Assembly: GCA_964017185.1 (NCBI GenBank)
Contig: OZ024869.1
Span: 54,400,761 to 54,464,760, forward strand
DNA: 64,000 nucleotides
DNA from: Rugalucina vietnamica
Taxonomy: Eukaryota; Mollusca; Bivalvia; Lucinida; Lucinidae
Direction of reading: 5' to 3'
Shown here: one piece after another, positions 31,262 to 60,204 of the stretch
How positions within the stretch are numbered: position 1 is the first letter of the stretch
Layout of the letters: each line of letters begins with the position of its first letter
Translations under genes and position numbers: made by a program
The notes under the pieces: model-generated
Databases searched by the model: none
Seen by the model: only the letters and a program-made list of their open reading frames with translations
What the model was told of the DNA's origin: nothing

Positions 31262-33500
31262 CTGCAGTGTGACATGCACATTACGAAAACTTGCCCATGC
31301 AATATACAGAGAATTTTTTCTGTTGTAAAAAATAAAATTTCATCAGAAAATGTTTGATATTTTTCTTATTTTTGCTCAAAACATAGATTATGGATACACA
31401 TTAGAACCGCCTCGGTGAGGCGGTTCTAACGAGTACCCACAATCTATGTTTTGGAGCAAAAATAAGAACCAGAGGACCAATGGTCCTGTAAACGCTCACC
31501 TGAGGTCTGCTGCATATACCAATAAACATGTTTGAATATTATGGTATTTAATCACAGTGCAGGGGCAGATGAAGCCCTTGGGCCATTTTCTTTTTCAGAA
31601 TAATCAATATTTTGTCCATTTGCCAATTTCCTGCAGGCTTTTTCCTTCAAATGACATTTTAACAGTTATTCCCATTCAAATGCATTGGCAACCCATGTTG
31701 ACCTTGCCATAAACTGGGTCAAGGTCATCACAGGGTCATGATTTATATATACATTGTAGTACTTGAGCCATCGATGCTTCAAGCCAAGTTTCCTTGAAAT
31801 CGGTCCACTGGTTCCGGAGAAGAAGATTTTTGAGAGATTTTTACCATATATGGGCCTGGCGGCCATGTGACCTGGATTATTTATATACACATTGATTATC
31901 CCATCCTATAGATGTTTCACATAAAATTTGGCTTTGATTGGCCAAGTGGTTTCAGAGGAGCAGATGTTTGAATATTATGGAGATATACATGTATATATAC
32001 CCCGGGGTGGGGGCATATGAGCCCCTGTGGTCCATTTTTTGTCAGAATCATTAATAGTCAGTCCTATTAAATGCCCATTTCCTGCAAGACTTTCACTTTA
32101 AATGACATTTTAAAAGTTTTCCCCATTCAAATGCATCGGCGACCTGTGTTGACCTTGCCATAAAATAGGTCAAGGTCATCACAGGGTCATGATTTATATA
32201 TACATTGTGGTGCTTTAGCCATCGATGTTTCATGCCAAGTTTCATTGAAATTGGTCCACCAGTTCCAGAGAAAAAGATTTTTGAAGGGTTTTTACCATAT
32301 ATGGGCATGGCGGCCATCTTGGTCATGTGACCTGGATTATTTATATATTCATTGGTTATCCCTTCCTATTGATGCTTTACATAAAATTTGGCTTTGATTG
32401 GTCAAGCGGTTTCAGAGGAGCAGACGTTTGAATATAGTGAAGATATACATGTATATTGCCCCGGGGTGGGGGCACATGAGCCCCTGGGGTCCAATTTTTT
32501 TCAGAATCATTAATATTCAGTCCTACTGCCCATTTCCTGCAAGACTTTCACTTTAAATGACATTTTAAAAGTTTTCCCCATTCAAATGTATTGGCGACCT
32601 ATGTTGACCTTGCCGTAAAACAGGTCAAGGTCATCACAGGGTCATGATTTATATAAACATTGTAGTGCTTTAGCCATCGGTGCTTCATGCCAAGTCTCAT
32701 TGAAATTGGTCCACCGGTTCCAGAGAAAAAGATTTTTGAAGGGTTTTTACCATATATGGGCATGGCGGCCATGTTGGTCATGTGACCTGGATTATTTATA
32801 TATACATTGGTTATCCCTTCCTATTGATGCTTTACATAAAATTTGGCTTTGATTGGTCAAGCAGTTTCAGAGGAGAAGACGTTTGAGTATAGTGAAGATA
32901 TACATGTATATTGCCCCAGGGTGGGGGCACATGAGCCCCTGGGGTCCAATTTTTTTTCAGAATCATTAATATTCAGTCCTACTGCCCATTTCCTGCAAGA
33001 CTTTCACTTTAAATGACATTTTAAAAGTTTTCCCCATTCAAATGCATTGGTGACCTATGTTGACCTTGCTGTAAAATAGGTCAAGGTCATCACAGGGTCA
33101 TAATTTATATACACATTGTAGTGCTTGAGCTATTGATGCTTCATGCCAAGTTTCGTTGAAATCGGTCCACTGGTTCAGGAGAAGAAGATTTTTGAAGGGT
33201 TTTTACCATATATGTGCATGGCGGCCATCTTGGTTATGTGACCTGGATTTCTTATATACACAATTGTTCCCCATTCCTATAGATGCTTCATATAAAATTT
33301 GGCTTTGATTGGCCAAGCGGTTTCAGAGGAGAAGATCTTTGAAATTGTGAACGGACGACGGACGGACGGACGCCGGATCATGGCCATCCTATAAGCTCAT
33401 CTTGTGAGCCTAACGGCTCAGGTGAGCTAAAAATAGGTATACCCCTGCATACCCCAGTTTTGCTATATAAAAGTGGGGTTTAAGGGGGTAGATGACAAGC
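31262..33500 (+). repeat. Palindromic H element, copy 1, split by R copy 1
   Basis: Starts near ACGAAAACTTGCCCATGC. A ~105-bp near-perfect palindrome (31362-31466: CTTATTTTTGCTC... and its mirror, centred on GAACCGCCTCGGTGAGGCGG) is followed, after the R insertion, by AGGTATACCCCTGCATAC and a TATAAAAGTGGGGTTTAAGG tail at 33433-33490. Confidence 0.6.
31468..33430 (+). mobile_element. Composite tandem-repeat element R, copy 1
   Basis: The left end is CCAGAGGACCAATGGTCCTG (a hairpin), followed by CGCTCACCTGAG. Four ~455-bp monomers follow; GGTCAAGGTCATCACAGGGT recurs near 31720, 32170, 32630 and 33085. A GGAC-type microsatellite (33354-33372) comes next, then a terminal hairpin ending CTCAGGTGAGCTAA. 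It is inserted in a palindromic H element. Confidence 0.75.
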
Positions 33501-34053
33501 ACTGGAACAGGAATAGAATGTGGACGACCGATGTGACAACATTAGCTCTTTGCACTTTGCACAGTCGAGCTAAAAGACGATAATCTTAGCAATTAATATG
33601 GCAATTCGTCATCGGAACTGTGTTGATTGGGGTTTAATGTCCCATCAACAGCCTAGATCATATATATTGGACCTCAATTTAAATTCTCACCCGTTTCCCG
33701 GGATCTAAACTGCAACCTCTAGCTTTCATGGTATAAAAGGTGAGAGCACTGCGACACAAAGGCATCTCAGAACTTTTTTGAACTATGCCACTTTGCAATA
33801 TGTGCAAGCAAATGGCTAAGTCACAATGTTAAATTAACAACAACAAACTAATTTTCTGTCTTCAGACAGTATCGCATTTCTGACCATTTTAGTTGATTTT
33901 ACTGGACTATATGAACAAAGACTAACACTTCATGAATTTACATTTTTTATTGTCATGATTTAGATTTCGTGAAAATGAATTTGTGAATGCATTTTGGAAT
34001 TATGAAAGCGATACATACATCATTGGTTTTACAATAAAGCTGCAATACGAGAT
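33501..34053. other. No recognisable gene
   Basis: A K-related scrap at 33618-33670 (GGTTTAATGTCCCATCAACA). Confidence 0.4.
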
Positions 34054-34273
34054 GAGCCGCCTCATGAGAAAACCAACAATCTGCAGATGCGAAAACAAAG
34101 GCACAGATCAGCTTCGCAGTAACTGCGAAGCTGATCAGCGCCTTTGTTTTCGCTTCTCGGATAGTACAATTCCTCTTCTACTTAAATCCGAAATTTCAAG
34201 CTTCTAGCAATCTTCTATGACTGTACAGCCACTGTTCGGAAACCACATTGTTGGTTTTCTCATGAGACGGCTC
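34054..34273. mobile_element. M-family MITE
   Basis: GAGCCGCCTCATGAG ... CTCATGAGACGGCTC with AGAT target duplication on both sides. The core palindrome is at 34093-34153. Confidence 0.75.
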
Positions 34274-34332
34274 AGATAATAATCAAAATACATTTTGACA
34301 GACAACTCCAAAATACACAAAGTGTCCCATTT

Positions 34333-34540
34333 GAGCCGCGACGCGAGAAAACCGGTCTTTGGGGTTTCCGACCCGGTCAGACACAAACTGGCCTGTGCAG
34401 TCACAGATAAAGGCTAGAAGCTTAAAATTTCGGATTTAAGAAGAGGAATCGTACTATCAGTGTAGCGAAAACAAAAGGTGCTGATCAGCTGTGCACTGAT
34501 CTGCGCCTTTGTTTTCGTATAGGCAATAACGACGCGGCTC
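34333..34540. mobile_element. M-family MITE
   Basis: GAGCCGCGACGCGAG ... CGACGCGGCTC with ATTT on both sides. Confidence 0.75.
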
Positions 34541-34690
34541 ATTTGATATTCTAAATGCTTATCTTAAATACATTTAATTTACTTTGAAAGTCTGAGCAGT
34601 AATGCTTGAAGGAGGTGGAGCATAAACAGTGTGGTAATTCTTTAACATTTTTGTATATATTTTTTGCATTTTTGCTGTTGTATGAACATG

Positions 34691-34848
34691 CATAGACCCT
34701 GAACTATGGTAGTAGACTCGATGTCACAGACTTACAGTTATAAATATGAATGAAATCATATATTTGACCAATAGGAATGGGTGAGTCGTTCATATTTATA
34801 ACGTTAAATCTGTGACATGCGTCAACTATGATCGCTCAGGATCTATGG
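34691..34848. mobile_element. Q element, copy 1 (long inverted ends)
   Basis: CATAGACCCTGAACTATGGT ... and its mirror ending CAGGATCTATGG; ~60-bp imperfect arms containing TGTCACAGAYTTA. Confidence 0.6.
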
Positions 34849-34897
34849 CCTCTATTGTTTGAAAACACAATCAGGAAATCTTACAGTATAAATCACG

Positions 34898-35025
34898 CAG
34901 GATCATAGTAGACCCACATCACAGATTTACTGTTATAAATGTGAATGATACACTGGTCAAATACATTCATTTCATTCATAGGTAAATCTGTGATGTGAGT
35001 CTACTACAATCGTCCAGGATCTATA
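34898..35025. mobile_element. Q element, copy 2
   Basis: CAGGATCATAGTAGACCCAC ... GAGTCTACTACAATCGTCCA; same family as copy 1, 50 bases away. Confidence 0.6.
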
Positions 35026-35535
35026 ATAGAAGTGGATACAAAATTGTAGGAAAAGGTTGATTTCAAGATTATTTCAGTAGATTGATTTAGTCCCAAAATA
35101 ATGCACTAGTTACTAACTGCAATAGTAATAATTTCAAAATTTTAAAAATTAGCATCACAAAACTGCCCTAGTACCACCTTTTACTGTATGAGCTATGTTG
35201 ATAATGAATGATTCTGTACACAACTTGAACACGTACAATATCTATCATTAGAACTGCTTAGCAGTCTTCGTATAAGATAACAACACAAATATACATCTCC
35301 TAGATCATATGACGTTAAAATCAGATTTCATGAGCTAATCAGTAGACAGTTGTGAGCTCTATCTCCAAGTTTGGCAACTTTTGTCCTTGAATTACACAAA
35401 TCCCTAGATGTTCATACTCTTTTCTTCAACAGCAAACATACTAACAATTTATAATAGGATCAGATCTATGTAATACACAGCCCTTGAATATTGTACATGT
35501 ATTATAAAATACTGTAATACTGTTTTATTGCATAA
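35026..35535. other. AT-rich, nothing recognised
   Basis: No repeat match or coding signal. Confidence 0.4.
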
Positions 35536-35834
35536 TGCACTAGTCATTTGTAATCACGCCTCTCCCTTTCCCCGGGAATAGCGATGACTTTTACTTTTGG
35601 TCCGGCAAATCCCCACTAAAAGCCCCACCCTGCGGGGACTGCTCACTGATAAAATCACTGCAGTTTTCCCCCGCAGGCTGCTATCTTTTCATTTCAGCCC
35701 TTTTTGCATATACAAAGCTAACCCTGGGTATTTCCCCCGCACTGTCATGGCAAAACTTTGTTCAAAGCCCCGCTCATTTTACGGCTATCCCCCAGGGGTG
35801 GGGTGGGGGGCCATGGTTACAAATGACTAGTGCA
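35536..35834. mobile_element. MITE with TAA flanks (Harbinger-like)
   Basis: TGCACTAGTCATTTGTAATC ... GTTACAAATGACTAGTGCA, flanked by TAA at 35533-35535 and 35835-35837. The interior is G/C-rich. Confidence 0.65.
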
Positions 35835-35837
35835 TAA

Positions 35838-36503
35838 ATATTTTACAAAATGTTAGATGATGATGGAACTTAATTAATGAGCCGTCTGCAGGCTACCAGA
35901 CTTGAAAATCAAACCCTAGACCGTCTGCTTAATTAGTTAGCAGTGAAACCAGCCTCTTATAAAACAAGGACAGTATAAACATATACTACTTCAATTCTGA
36001 TTTCTCACAATAAATCCATAAAAATTCTTGAATAAAGTTACATCTATTGCACTTCCACTTCTATCAAAAAGATGACTGAACAGAAATTGATGGATGCATA
36101 TTACTAGTATAAAAGCCACTTGTAACCAAATGCCACTTTTCTACCTATGGGAAAAAAGTGAAAAAAAAAAAACAAACAAAAAAACAGTGGCTTTAGATTT
36201 TTCTTTTTTTATATGACTGGGCAGATTTTTTGACATGTTTGCAGTTTTACCTCTCTCCAGTTACACACATAATCTTTTATACCATTAACAAAAACATGAA
36301 CATTTTGTGTTACAATGAACACGGTCATAACAATGTTGTCATGGTTACTGTATATATAATTATGAGCAATATGGTGTCTAAATTAGCAATATGGTACAGC
36401 ACAGATGGCAGCACTTTCACACAGTCATACATCTTGCTTACGTACATCATTAGTGTGACAAAATCCAATATTGGTGGCTTCATAAGCAGTTTTACCTCTT
36501 GTT
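35838..36503. other. AT-rich, nothing recognised
   Basis: A-rich run near 36162-36185. No gene. Confidence 0.4.
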
Positions 36504-37946
36504 TTTAACCCATTTATGATTAATGGATTTACCCACTGTTATCTTTGGGTAAAGTCCACTTCAAGTTTTAGGGGCTTCAGGTGTGATTTTAAAATTTTAT
36601 TCCATTTTTCCATGAAATTCCTCTCAGCAAACAGAATAACCCCAGATGTGATGCCACATTCTGCCGCATCACATCTGGGGCTATACTGTTTGTCCTATAT
36701 GTCCAATACCAGAGGACCATTGGTCCTGAGAACGCTCACCTGAAGCCTGATCTTGGAGTATTAAGTCATCATTAAATGACCTTAACCTTGAATACTCACA
36801 CACCTTTATTGACTTAATAAGTTGTCTGCACCTGCAAAGTTTCAGGTCTCAGGCTGCAATAGTTTCCAAACCCTGTGATTTCTGAGAAAACTTTAATTTT
36901 AATTTTAATATTTAAATGACCTTGGGTCAAGGTCAAGAAAGGACCTTGGCCTTCATTAATTACTTACCTTCATTGACTCCATTAGTTGTCTGCATCTAGC
37001 AACTTTCAGGTCTCAGGCTGCAAGAGTTTCCAAAATATCCATTGTTTTCTCCTTTTTCCATGTGAAAGCCTATGTTTCCAAAATTGACCTTGCCGTAAAA
37101 TAGGTCAAGGTCATCCAAGGGTCATCATTTCATCAAACTATGATGGGCTGTAGTCCCAAATGCTACATACCAAGTTTCGTGAAAATCGATCTTCTGGTTC
37201 ATGAGAAGATTTTTGAGTGGTTTTTACCATATATGGGCGTGGCGGCCATCTTGGTCATGTGACCTGGATTTTGCAATCAAACTTTCGTCACCCCTACCCA
37301 TGGATGCTCCATATAAAATTTCACTTTGATTGGCCAAGCGGTTTCAGAGGATAAGATCTTTGAAAAGTGTGTATGGACGACAGACTGGCCAAGGTCAAGA
37401 GATGACCTTGACCTAAATTAATCACATACCTTCATCTACTCCATTAGTTGTTTTCATCTACCACTTTTCAGGCCTCAGGCTGCAATAGTTTTCAAAAAAT
37501 TCCATAGTTTTCACTTTTTCCCATGTAAAAGCCTATGTTTCCAAATTTGACCTTGCCGTAAGATAGGTCAAGGTCATCCAAGGGTCATCATTTTATCAAA
37601 CTATGATTGGTTGAAGTCCCCGATGCTACATACCAAGTTTTGTGGAAATCGGCCCACCAGTTCTGGAGAAGACGATTTTTTAATTGTTTTTACCATATAT
37701 GGGCGTGGCGGCCATCTTGGTCATGTGACCCGGATCTCGCGATCAAACTTCAGTTCCCCCTAACCATGGATGCTCCGCATAAAATTTCACTTTGATTGGC
37801 CAAGCTGTTTCAGAGAAGAAGATCTTTGAAATCGTGGACGACGGACGGACGACGGAAGCCGGATCATGGCCATCCTATAAGCTCACCTTATGAGCCTTCA
37901 GCTCAGGTGAGCTATAAAAAAAAACACCAGGCTTAAACGAGTTAAA
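36504..37946 (+). repeat. S element, copy 1, split by R copy 2
   Basis: Left end TTTAACCCATTTATG; a palindrome around 36627-36692 (AACCCCAGATGTGATG and its mirror). After the R insertion the right end reads GGCTTAAACGAGTTAAA. The ends are inverted (TTTAACYCRTTTA). Confidence 0.5.
36708..37914 (+). mobile_element. Composite element R, copy 2 (diverged subfamily)
   Basis: Same ends (ACCAGAGGACCATTGGTCCT and GGCTCAGGTGAGCTA), two diverged monomers and a GGAC microsatellite near 37838. It has extra CATTGACTCCATTAGTTGTC-type segments. It is inserted in the S element. Confidence 0.7.
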
Positions 37947-39034
37947 AGAGGAAATTGCTTTGCTTTGAGCTTTGCATGACCTTGTTCATAATTTGGAAAT
38001 TTCCAGCTCTTCATATTATTGAAATGATTTCCAACAATTCAAATTCCCCATAATGAAAATGGTTGTGTATAACAACACTGAAGCAAGAAATTATAAATAC
38101 AAAAGTTAGAAAAAAATATTATCAAAAAGAATTCAAGACTTGATTCAGGACAAAATGCTTGTATATGATACCCCTGCTGGTTTGCAATTGCTTTAAGACA
38201 CATTTTACTGTCTTGACTTTATTGCAATTTATATTTAATTGATAATACTACTTTTTTATACAAATTAATATTGCTCATATTTTCTTACAGGTCAACCTCA
38301 TCATAATGCTTACTTTACAGTTTCATGGAAACAGAATGTTTTATAAGTGAAACCATGTTATAATGAGGTTATTTACAATAGACATATAGTAAATAATTAT
38401 TTTGAGAGCCATTACATGGCCGTGTTATATTGAGAATCACATTATAGTGAGGCACGTTATAATGAGGTTGAACTGTAAAATTGTTAAAATGTCATCATAC
38501 TTCAGTCACACAGCTTTAAAAAAATCAAGATGAAAGCATCTGTCAAACAACTCTAAATAAACAATAAAATTCCAAATAAACAAAAATTACATCAAGTAAA
38601 TGTATTAACAAAGAACATTCTTAAAAACTGATTTTATAAACAATAAATATTTGGCAAGCTATGCTAAAATTTTTACATTATATGGGCTCAGCAAAATAAT
38701 ACAAAAAGGTTTTAAAAATGTATTTCACAGACTGATATGCTTCAAAAGCTGAATAAAGATTTTTTCTGACCAACCAGTGGGCATATCTATATGCAATTAA
38801 ATGTGATTTTCAGGACGGCAAAATGCTTTTAAAATAATTTATTTTTTTAATGATGTTTTCTATAATCCAAGTTCATTTCTATCATACCCCTGCACATAAA
38901 TGTAGATAACACCAGTACTTGAGTTTAAAGCAAGCAAGATTTAATAAATGACAATAATAAACAACATTACATACATGCATTTATTTTCAAAAACTCAAAG
39001 ACAGCTAAACATTGTATTTGATCAGCTCACAAAT
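37947..39034. other. AT-rich spacer around the pogo-like MITE
   Basis: Outside 38288-38475 nothing is recognised. Confidence 0.4.
38288..38475. mobile_element. pogo-like MITE, copy 2 (opposite orientation)
   Basis: CAGGTCAACCTCATCATAAT ... GAGGTTGAACTG with TA on both sides. Internal sequence is the reverse of copy 1. Confidence 0.75.
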
Positions 39035-39275
39035 TACGAAAACTTGCCCATGCAATATACAGAGATTTTGAGCGTTAAAATTGAATATCTTTCTTATTTT
39101 TGCTCAAAACATAGATTGTGGGTACTTGTTAGAACCACCTCGCGGTTCTAACGAGTACCCACAATCTATGTTTTGGAGCAAAAATAAGAAAAATAGGTAT
39201 ACCCCTACATACCTGTTTTACTATATAAAAGTGGAGTTTAAGGGGTTATTCATTGCAGGAACATGTTTTCCTGAT
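39035..39275 (+). repeat. Palindromic H element, copy 2 (uninterrupted)
   Basis: Same start, palindrome (39094-39190) and tail as copy 1, but without the R insertion, so it serves as an empty-site reference. Confidence 0.6.
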
Positions 39276-39536
39276 GAGTATCTTTTTTTTATTATTTTGC
39301 TGGCCCCAAGATCAAGCACTTTATTCACAAAATTAGAAGCAGCTTATCTATATTGCTTGAGTAACACCAAAACATAAAACAAGTAAAAATATCTACAAAA
39401 ACATGTATAACGTAACAAACATAACAAAATATTGTTTTCATATTCATAAATGATAGAACCGAATTCTTGGATTCACACTGCACATATTGCATTTCATCCT
39501 CAGCTTATCTTACTAGCTATAGGCCCATTTCAAAGT

Positions 39537-39771
39537 GAGACGCGATGCGAGAAAACCGGTCTTTGGGGTTTCCGACCATGTCTGACACAAACCGAGCTGA
39601 ACAAGCACAGAAGATGGCTGGAGGCTGGAAATTTTGGATTTAGAAAGTAGAGGAATTGTACTATCTGTGTAGCAAAAACAAAGGCGCTGATCAGCTTCGC
39701 TGTTACTGCAAAGCTGATCTGCGCTTTTGTTTTCGCATAAGCAAAAATCTGGTTTTCTCATGACGCGGCTC
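39537..39771. mobile_element. M-family MITE
   Basis: GAGACGCGATGCGAG ... CATGACGCGGCTC. Flanks AAGT/AAAT. Confidence 0.7.
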
Positions 39772-41109
39772 AAATGTATATATGTTGCTACATTCTGTCA
39801 GCTTGAACTGTTATCAGGTAACTAAACAATTGACTCTTATAAAACAGGATTTTCGTAGATGACAAAAAAATATTTTTTCAACTACATAGACCTTGATATT
39901 ATTTGGCAAATAGGTTACCGTATAGACGCCAACTTTAATATTCATATGTTGCCGTGGTGGGCTTGTCCACCTGTTCAAGTGGGTAGATTATAGAAAAGGC
40001 GAACTCAGTCAGCGTAGACCGCTGTCAAATATTTTGTTAGAAATCGGCTACCTGTATGTGGTCCAATCCAGTTAATTAGGCAAATTCGTATTTCATTCTC
40101 ATTTTCTAACTGGAGACCTGTGAGTTGAATCTTTTAACTGTATTTACCTATATCAAAAGTAGTATAGGTCTAATAAAGTATTCATGAGGTGCTGCTCATA
40201 CACTAACCTATTTGCTGAATAATATTTTCCTTACATCTATATTGTTGCCATCGTTCTCAACACTTTTTGCTTGTTATGACTGTATTTAATTTACAGACAC
40301 CCTGTTCATAACTATCTTTACTGTAAGAAGAGTCCAAAATTACAGAAAATATCAAATACCATGCTGTAACTTCAGAAATTTTTGAGTGACTTTTATTTTG
40401 TGATTTTTCTCTTTCCAAGTTATTTGTGATTTCTTAAATTTGCATTACTCTTCAGTCTATAAAGCTTATAATAACCCTTAATTAGTTAAAACTCGCCAGA
40501 CAACAAATTCACAAATATTGGCGGAAATTAAGTTCTCTCAAACATTTCTGAAAATACAGTATTCCATATATTTAATCAAAGATCAATTATTTCAACCATT
40601 ACAAAATGTTTAAGGCCAGTTGCAAACCTGTTCCTTCGCAAATTGTGATAATTAGTCTCGTGATTCCAACCATTCTTTATACCCAACTCAACTGTCAGAG
40701 CTTGAAATTAAATTGCATGTAAATATCAAAACAGTCCAAGTAAACATTCTATCACACTTTCAAAATGCAATATGCTTAGTAAGCAATATAATGCTGTTTG
40801 GGCCCCTATGTCCATTCAAAACATACTACATCCCAGATCAGTAGCTTTAGCAATGCTGATGACAGGGCACCATCCAATAAAGAAGCAGCCAATCAACTCC
40901 AGCAGTTTTAGCTAAGCTGTTGACAGGGCCCATATACCCTGCAGGTCCTTCAAGCCATGTGGCTGGTAGCCATGGAAAATCTTGTTGCTATGGCAACAGC
41001 TGCTTTGGTTACAGCAGAAAATACAAGATAATCATCACAACATCTAACTAACCTGAAAATAGAATAACAGAACATATGAGCAAATTAAGGTTAAACAATT
41101 TAATGCAAG
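39772..41109. other. Region 3' of the KLF gene, nothing recognised
   Basis: Low repeat content. It may contain further KLF 3' UTR if the 41110 signal is not used. Confidence 0.4.
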
Positions 41110-41115
41110 TTTATT
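41110..41115 (-). terminator. Candidate polyadenylation signal for the KLF gene
   Basis: AATAAA on the minus strand, about 230 bases after the KLF stop codon. It is the nearest canonical hexamer downstream. AT-rich DNA yields chance matches, so this is a weak assignment. Confidence 0.3.
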
Positions 41116-41164
41116 TGATAAATATACCCCATAGTTTGTGAGTCAACAAAGTTTGGCACGGCAG

Positions 41165-58240
<17,076 letters not shown>

Positions 58241-58288
58241 CTGGAAAGAGAGTAAAATAAATTCATGAACTGAACAGCATAATCAATA

Positions 58289-58470
58289 TGCGCCACATCA
58301 TAAGATAACCGGCATTTTTGCATATGCAAAAACATTTTTGACAAAGACAGCGCCTTTGTTTTCGCTACACAGATAGTATATTTCTCCTTCTTCCAAAATT
58401 TCAAGCATCTAGCATTTTTCTGTGACTGTACAGCCTGGTTTATGTCAGACCTGGTCTGGTTGGTACTCCC
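58289..58470. mobile_element. Degenerate M-family MITE
   Basis: CGCCACATCATAAG ... with GCGCCTTTGTTTTCGCTACA and CTGTACAGCCTGGTT. The ends have decayed. It lies just upstream of the KLF first coding exon's acceptor. Confidence 0.5.
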
Positions 58471-58614
58471 CAAGACTGTTTTTTTTTTTTTCATCAATTT
58501 CACTTTTTCCATTGTTTTTTTTTTTTTTTTTATATATATGTATTTGAATGAACCTGGTATGCAAATGATAAATAATCCACAAATCATAAATTGCCTATTT
58601 GATCAGTACCTTTA

Positions 58615-60147
58615 ACCAGAGGACCAATGGTCCTGTAAACGCTCACCTGAGATCAGCTGCATATACCAATAAACATGTTTGAATATTATGGTATTTAACT
58701 CCAGTGCAGGGGCAGATAAGCCCTTGGGCCATTTTCTTTTTTCAGAATCTTCAATATTCTGTCCATTTGCCAATTTCCTGTTGGCTTTTTCCTTCAAATG
58801 ACATTTTAACAGTTTTCCCAATTCAGATGCACAGGCAACCCATGTTGACCTTGCCATAAACTTGGTCAAGGTCATCACAGGGTCATGATTTATATATACA
58901 TTTGAGTACTTTAGCCATCGATGCCTCACGCCAAGTTTCCTTGAAATCAGTCTATTGGTTTCAGAGAAGATGATTTTTGATGGGTTTTTACCATATATGG
59001 GCATGGCGGCCATCTTGGTCATGTGACCTAGATTATTTATATACACATTGATTCCCCCATTCTATAGATGCTTCACTTAAAATTTGGCTTTGTTTGGCCA
59101 AGCGGTTTCAGAGGAGAAGACGTTTGAATATTATGGAAATATACATGTATATTGCCCCGGGGTGGGGGCACATGAGCCCCTGGGGTCCAATTTTTTTCAG
59201 AATCATTAATATCCAGTCCTACTGCCCATTTCCTGCAAGACTTTCACTTTAAATGACATTTTAAAAGTTTTCCCCATTCAAATGCATTGGTGACCTACGT
59301 TGACCTTCCCATAAAATAGGTCAAGGTCATCACAGGGTCATGATTTATATATACATTGTAGTGCTTGAGCCATCGATGCTTCGTGCCAAGTTTCGTTGAA
59401 ATCAGTCAACCGGTTCTGGAGAAGAAGATTTTTGAACGGTTTTTACCATATATGGGCATGGCGGCCATCTTGGTCATGTGACCTGGATTTTTTATATACA
59501 TATTTGTTACCCCTTCCTATTGATGCTTCACATAAAATTTCGCTTTGATTGGCCAAGCGGTTTCAGAGGAGAAGATGTTTGAATATTATGGAGATATACA
59601 TGTATATTGCCCCGGGGTGGGGGCGGATGAGCCCCTGGTGCCCAATTTTTTTCAGAATCATTAATATTCAGTCCTACTGCTCATTTTCTGCAAGATTTTT
59701 CCTTTAAATGACAATTTAACAATTTTTGCCATTCAAATGCATTCGCGACCTATGTTGACCTTGCCGTAAAATAGGTCAAGGTCATCATAGGGTCATGATT
59801 TATATACACATTGTAGTGCTTGAGCCATTAATGCTTCATGCCAAGTTTGGTTGAAATCGGTCCAGTGGTTCCGGAGAAGAAGATTTTTGAAGGGTTTTTA
59901 CCATATATGGGCATGGCGGCCATCTTGGTCATGTGACCTGGATTATTTATATACACATTGGTTCCCCCTTCCCATAGATGCTTCATGTAAAATTTTGCTT
60001 TGATTGGCCAAGCGGTTTCAGAGGAGAAGATCTTTGAAAAGTGTGGACGACGGACGGACGGACGACGGACGACGGACGACGGACGGACGACGGAGCATGG
60101 GTATACTATAAGCTCACCTTGTGAGCCTGACGGCTCAGGTGAGCTAA
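58615..60147 (+). mobile_element. Composite element R, copy 5
   Basis: Three monomers, a GAC/GGAC microsatellite (60045-60093) and the CTCAGGTGAGCTAA end. It is flanked by TTTAA on the left and TAATAA on the right. It lies upstream of the KLF first coding exon. Confidence 0.75.
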
Positions 60148-60204
60148 TAATAAATAGTTTCTGTCTTCTTCGTGGTCACACAACCCAATTTATGCAAGAC
60201 CTGG

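Noticed and set aside
31666-33430. Open minus-strand frames of 60-144 codons with MAAMPIYGKNPSKIFF-type peptides as a protein family
   Set aside because: They occur once per R monomer, differ in length with each indel, have no splice or expression context, and are best explained as translation of a non-coding tandem repeat.
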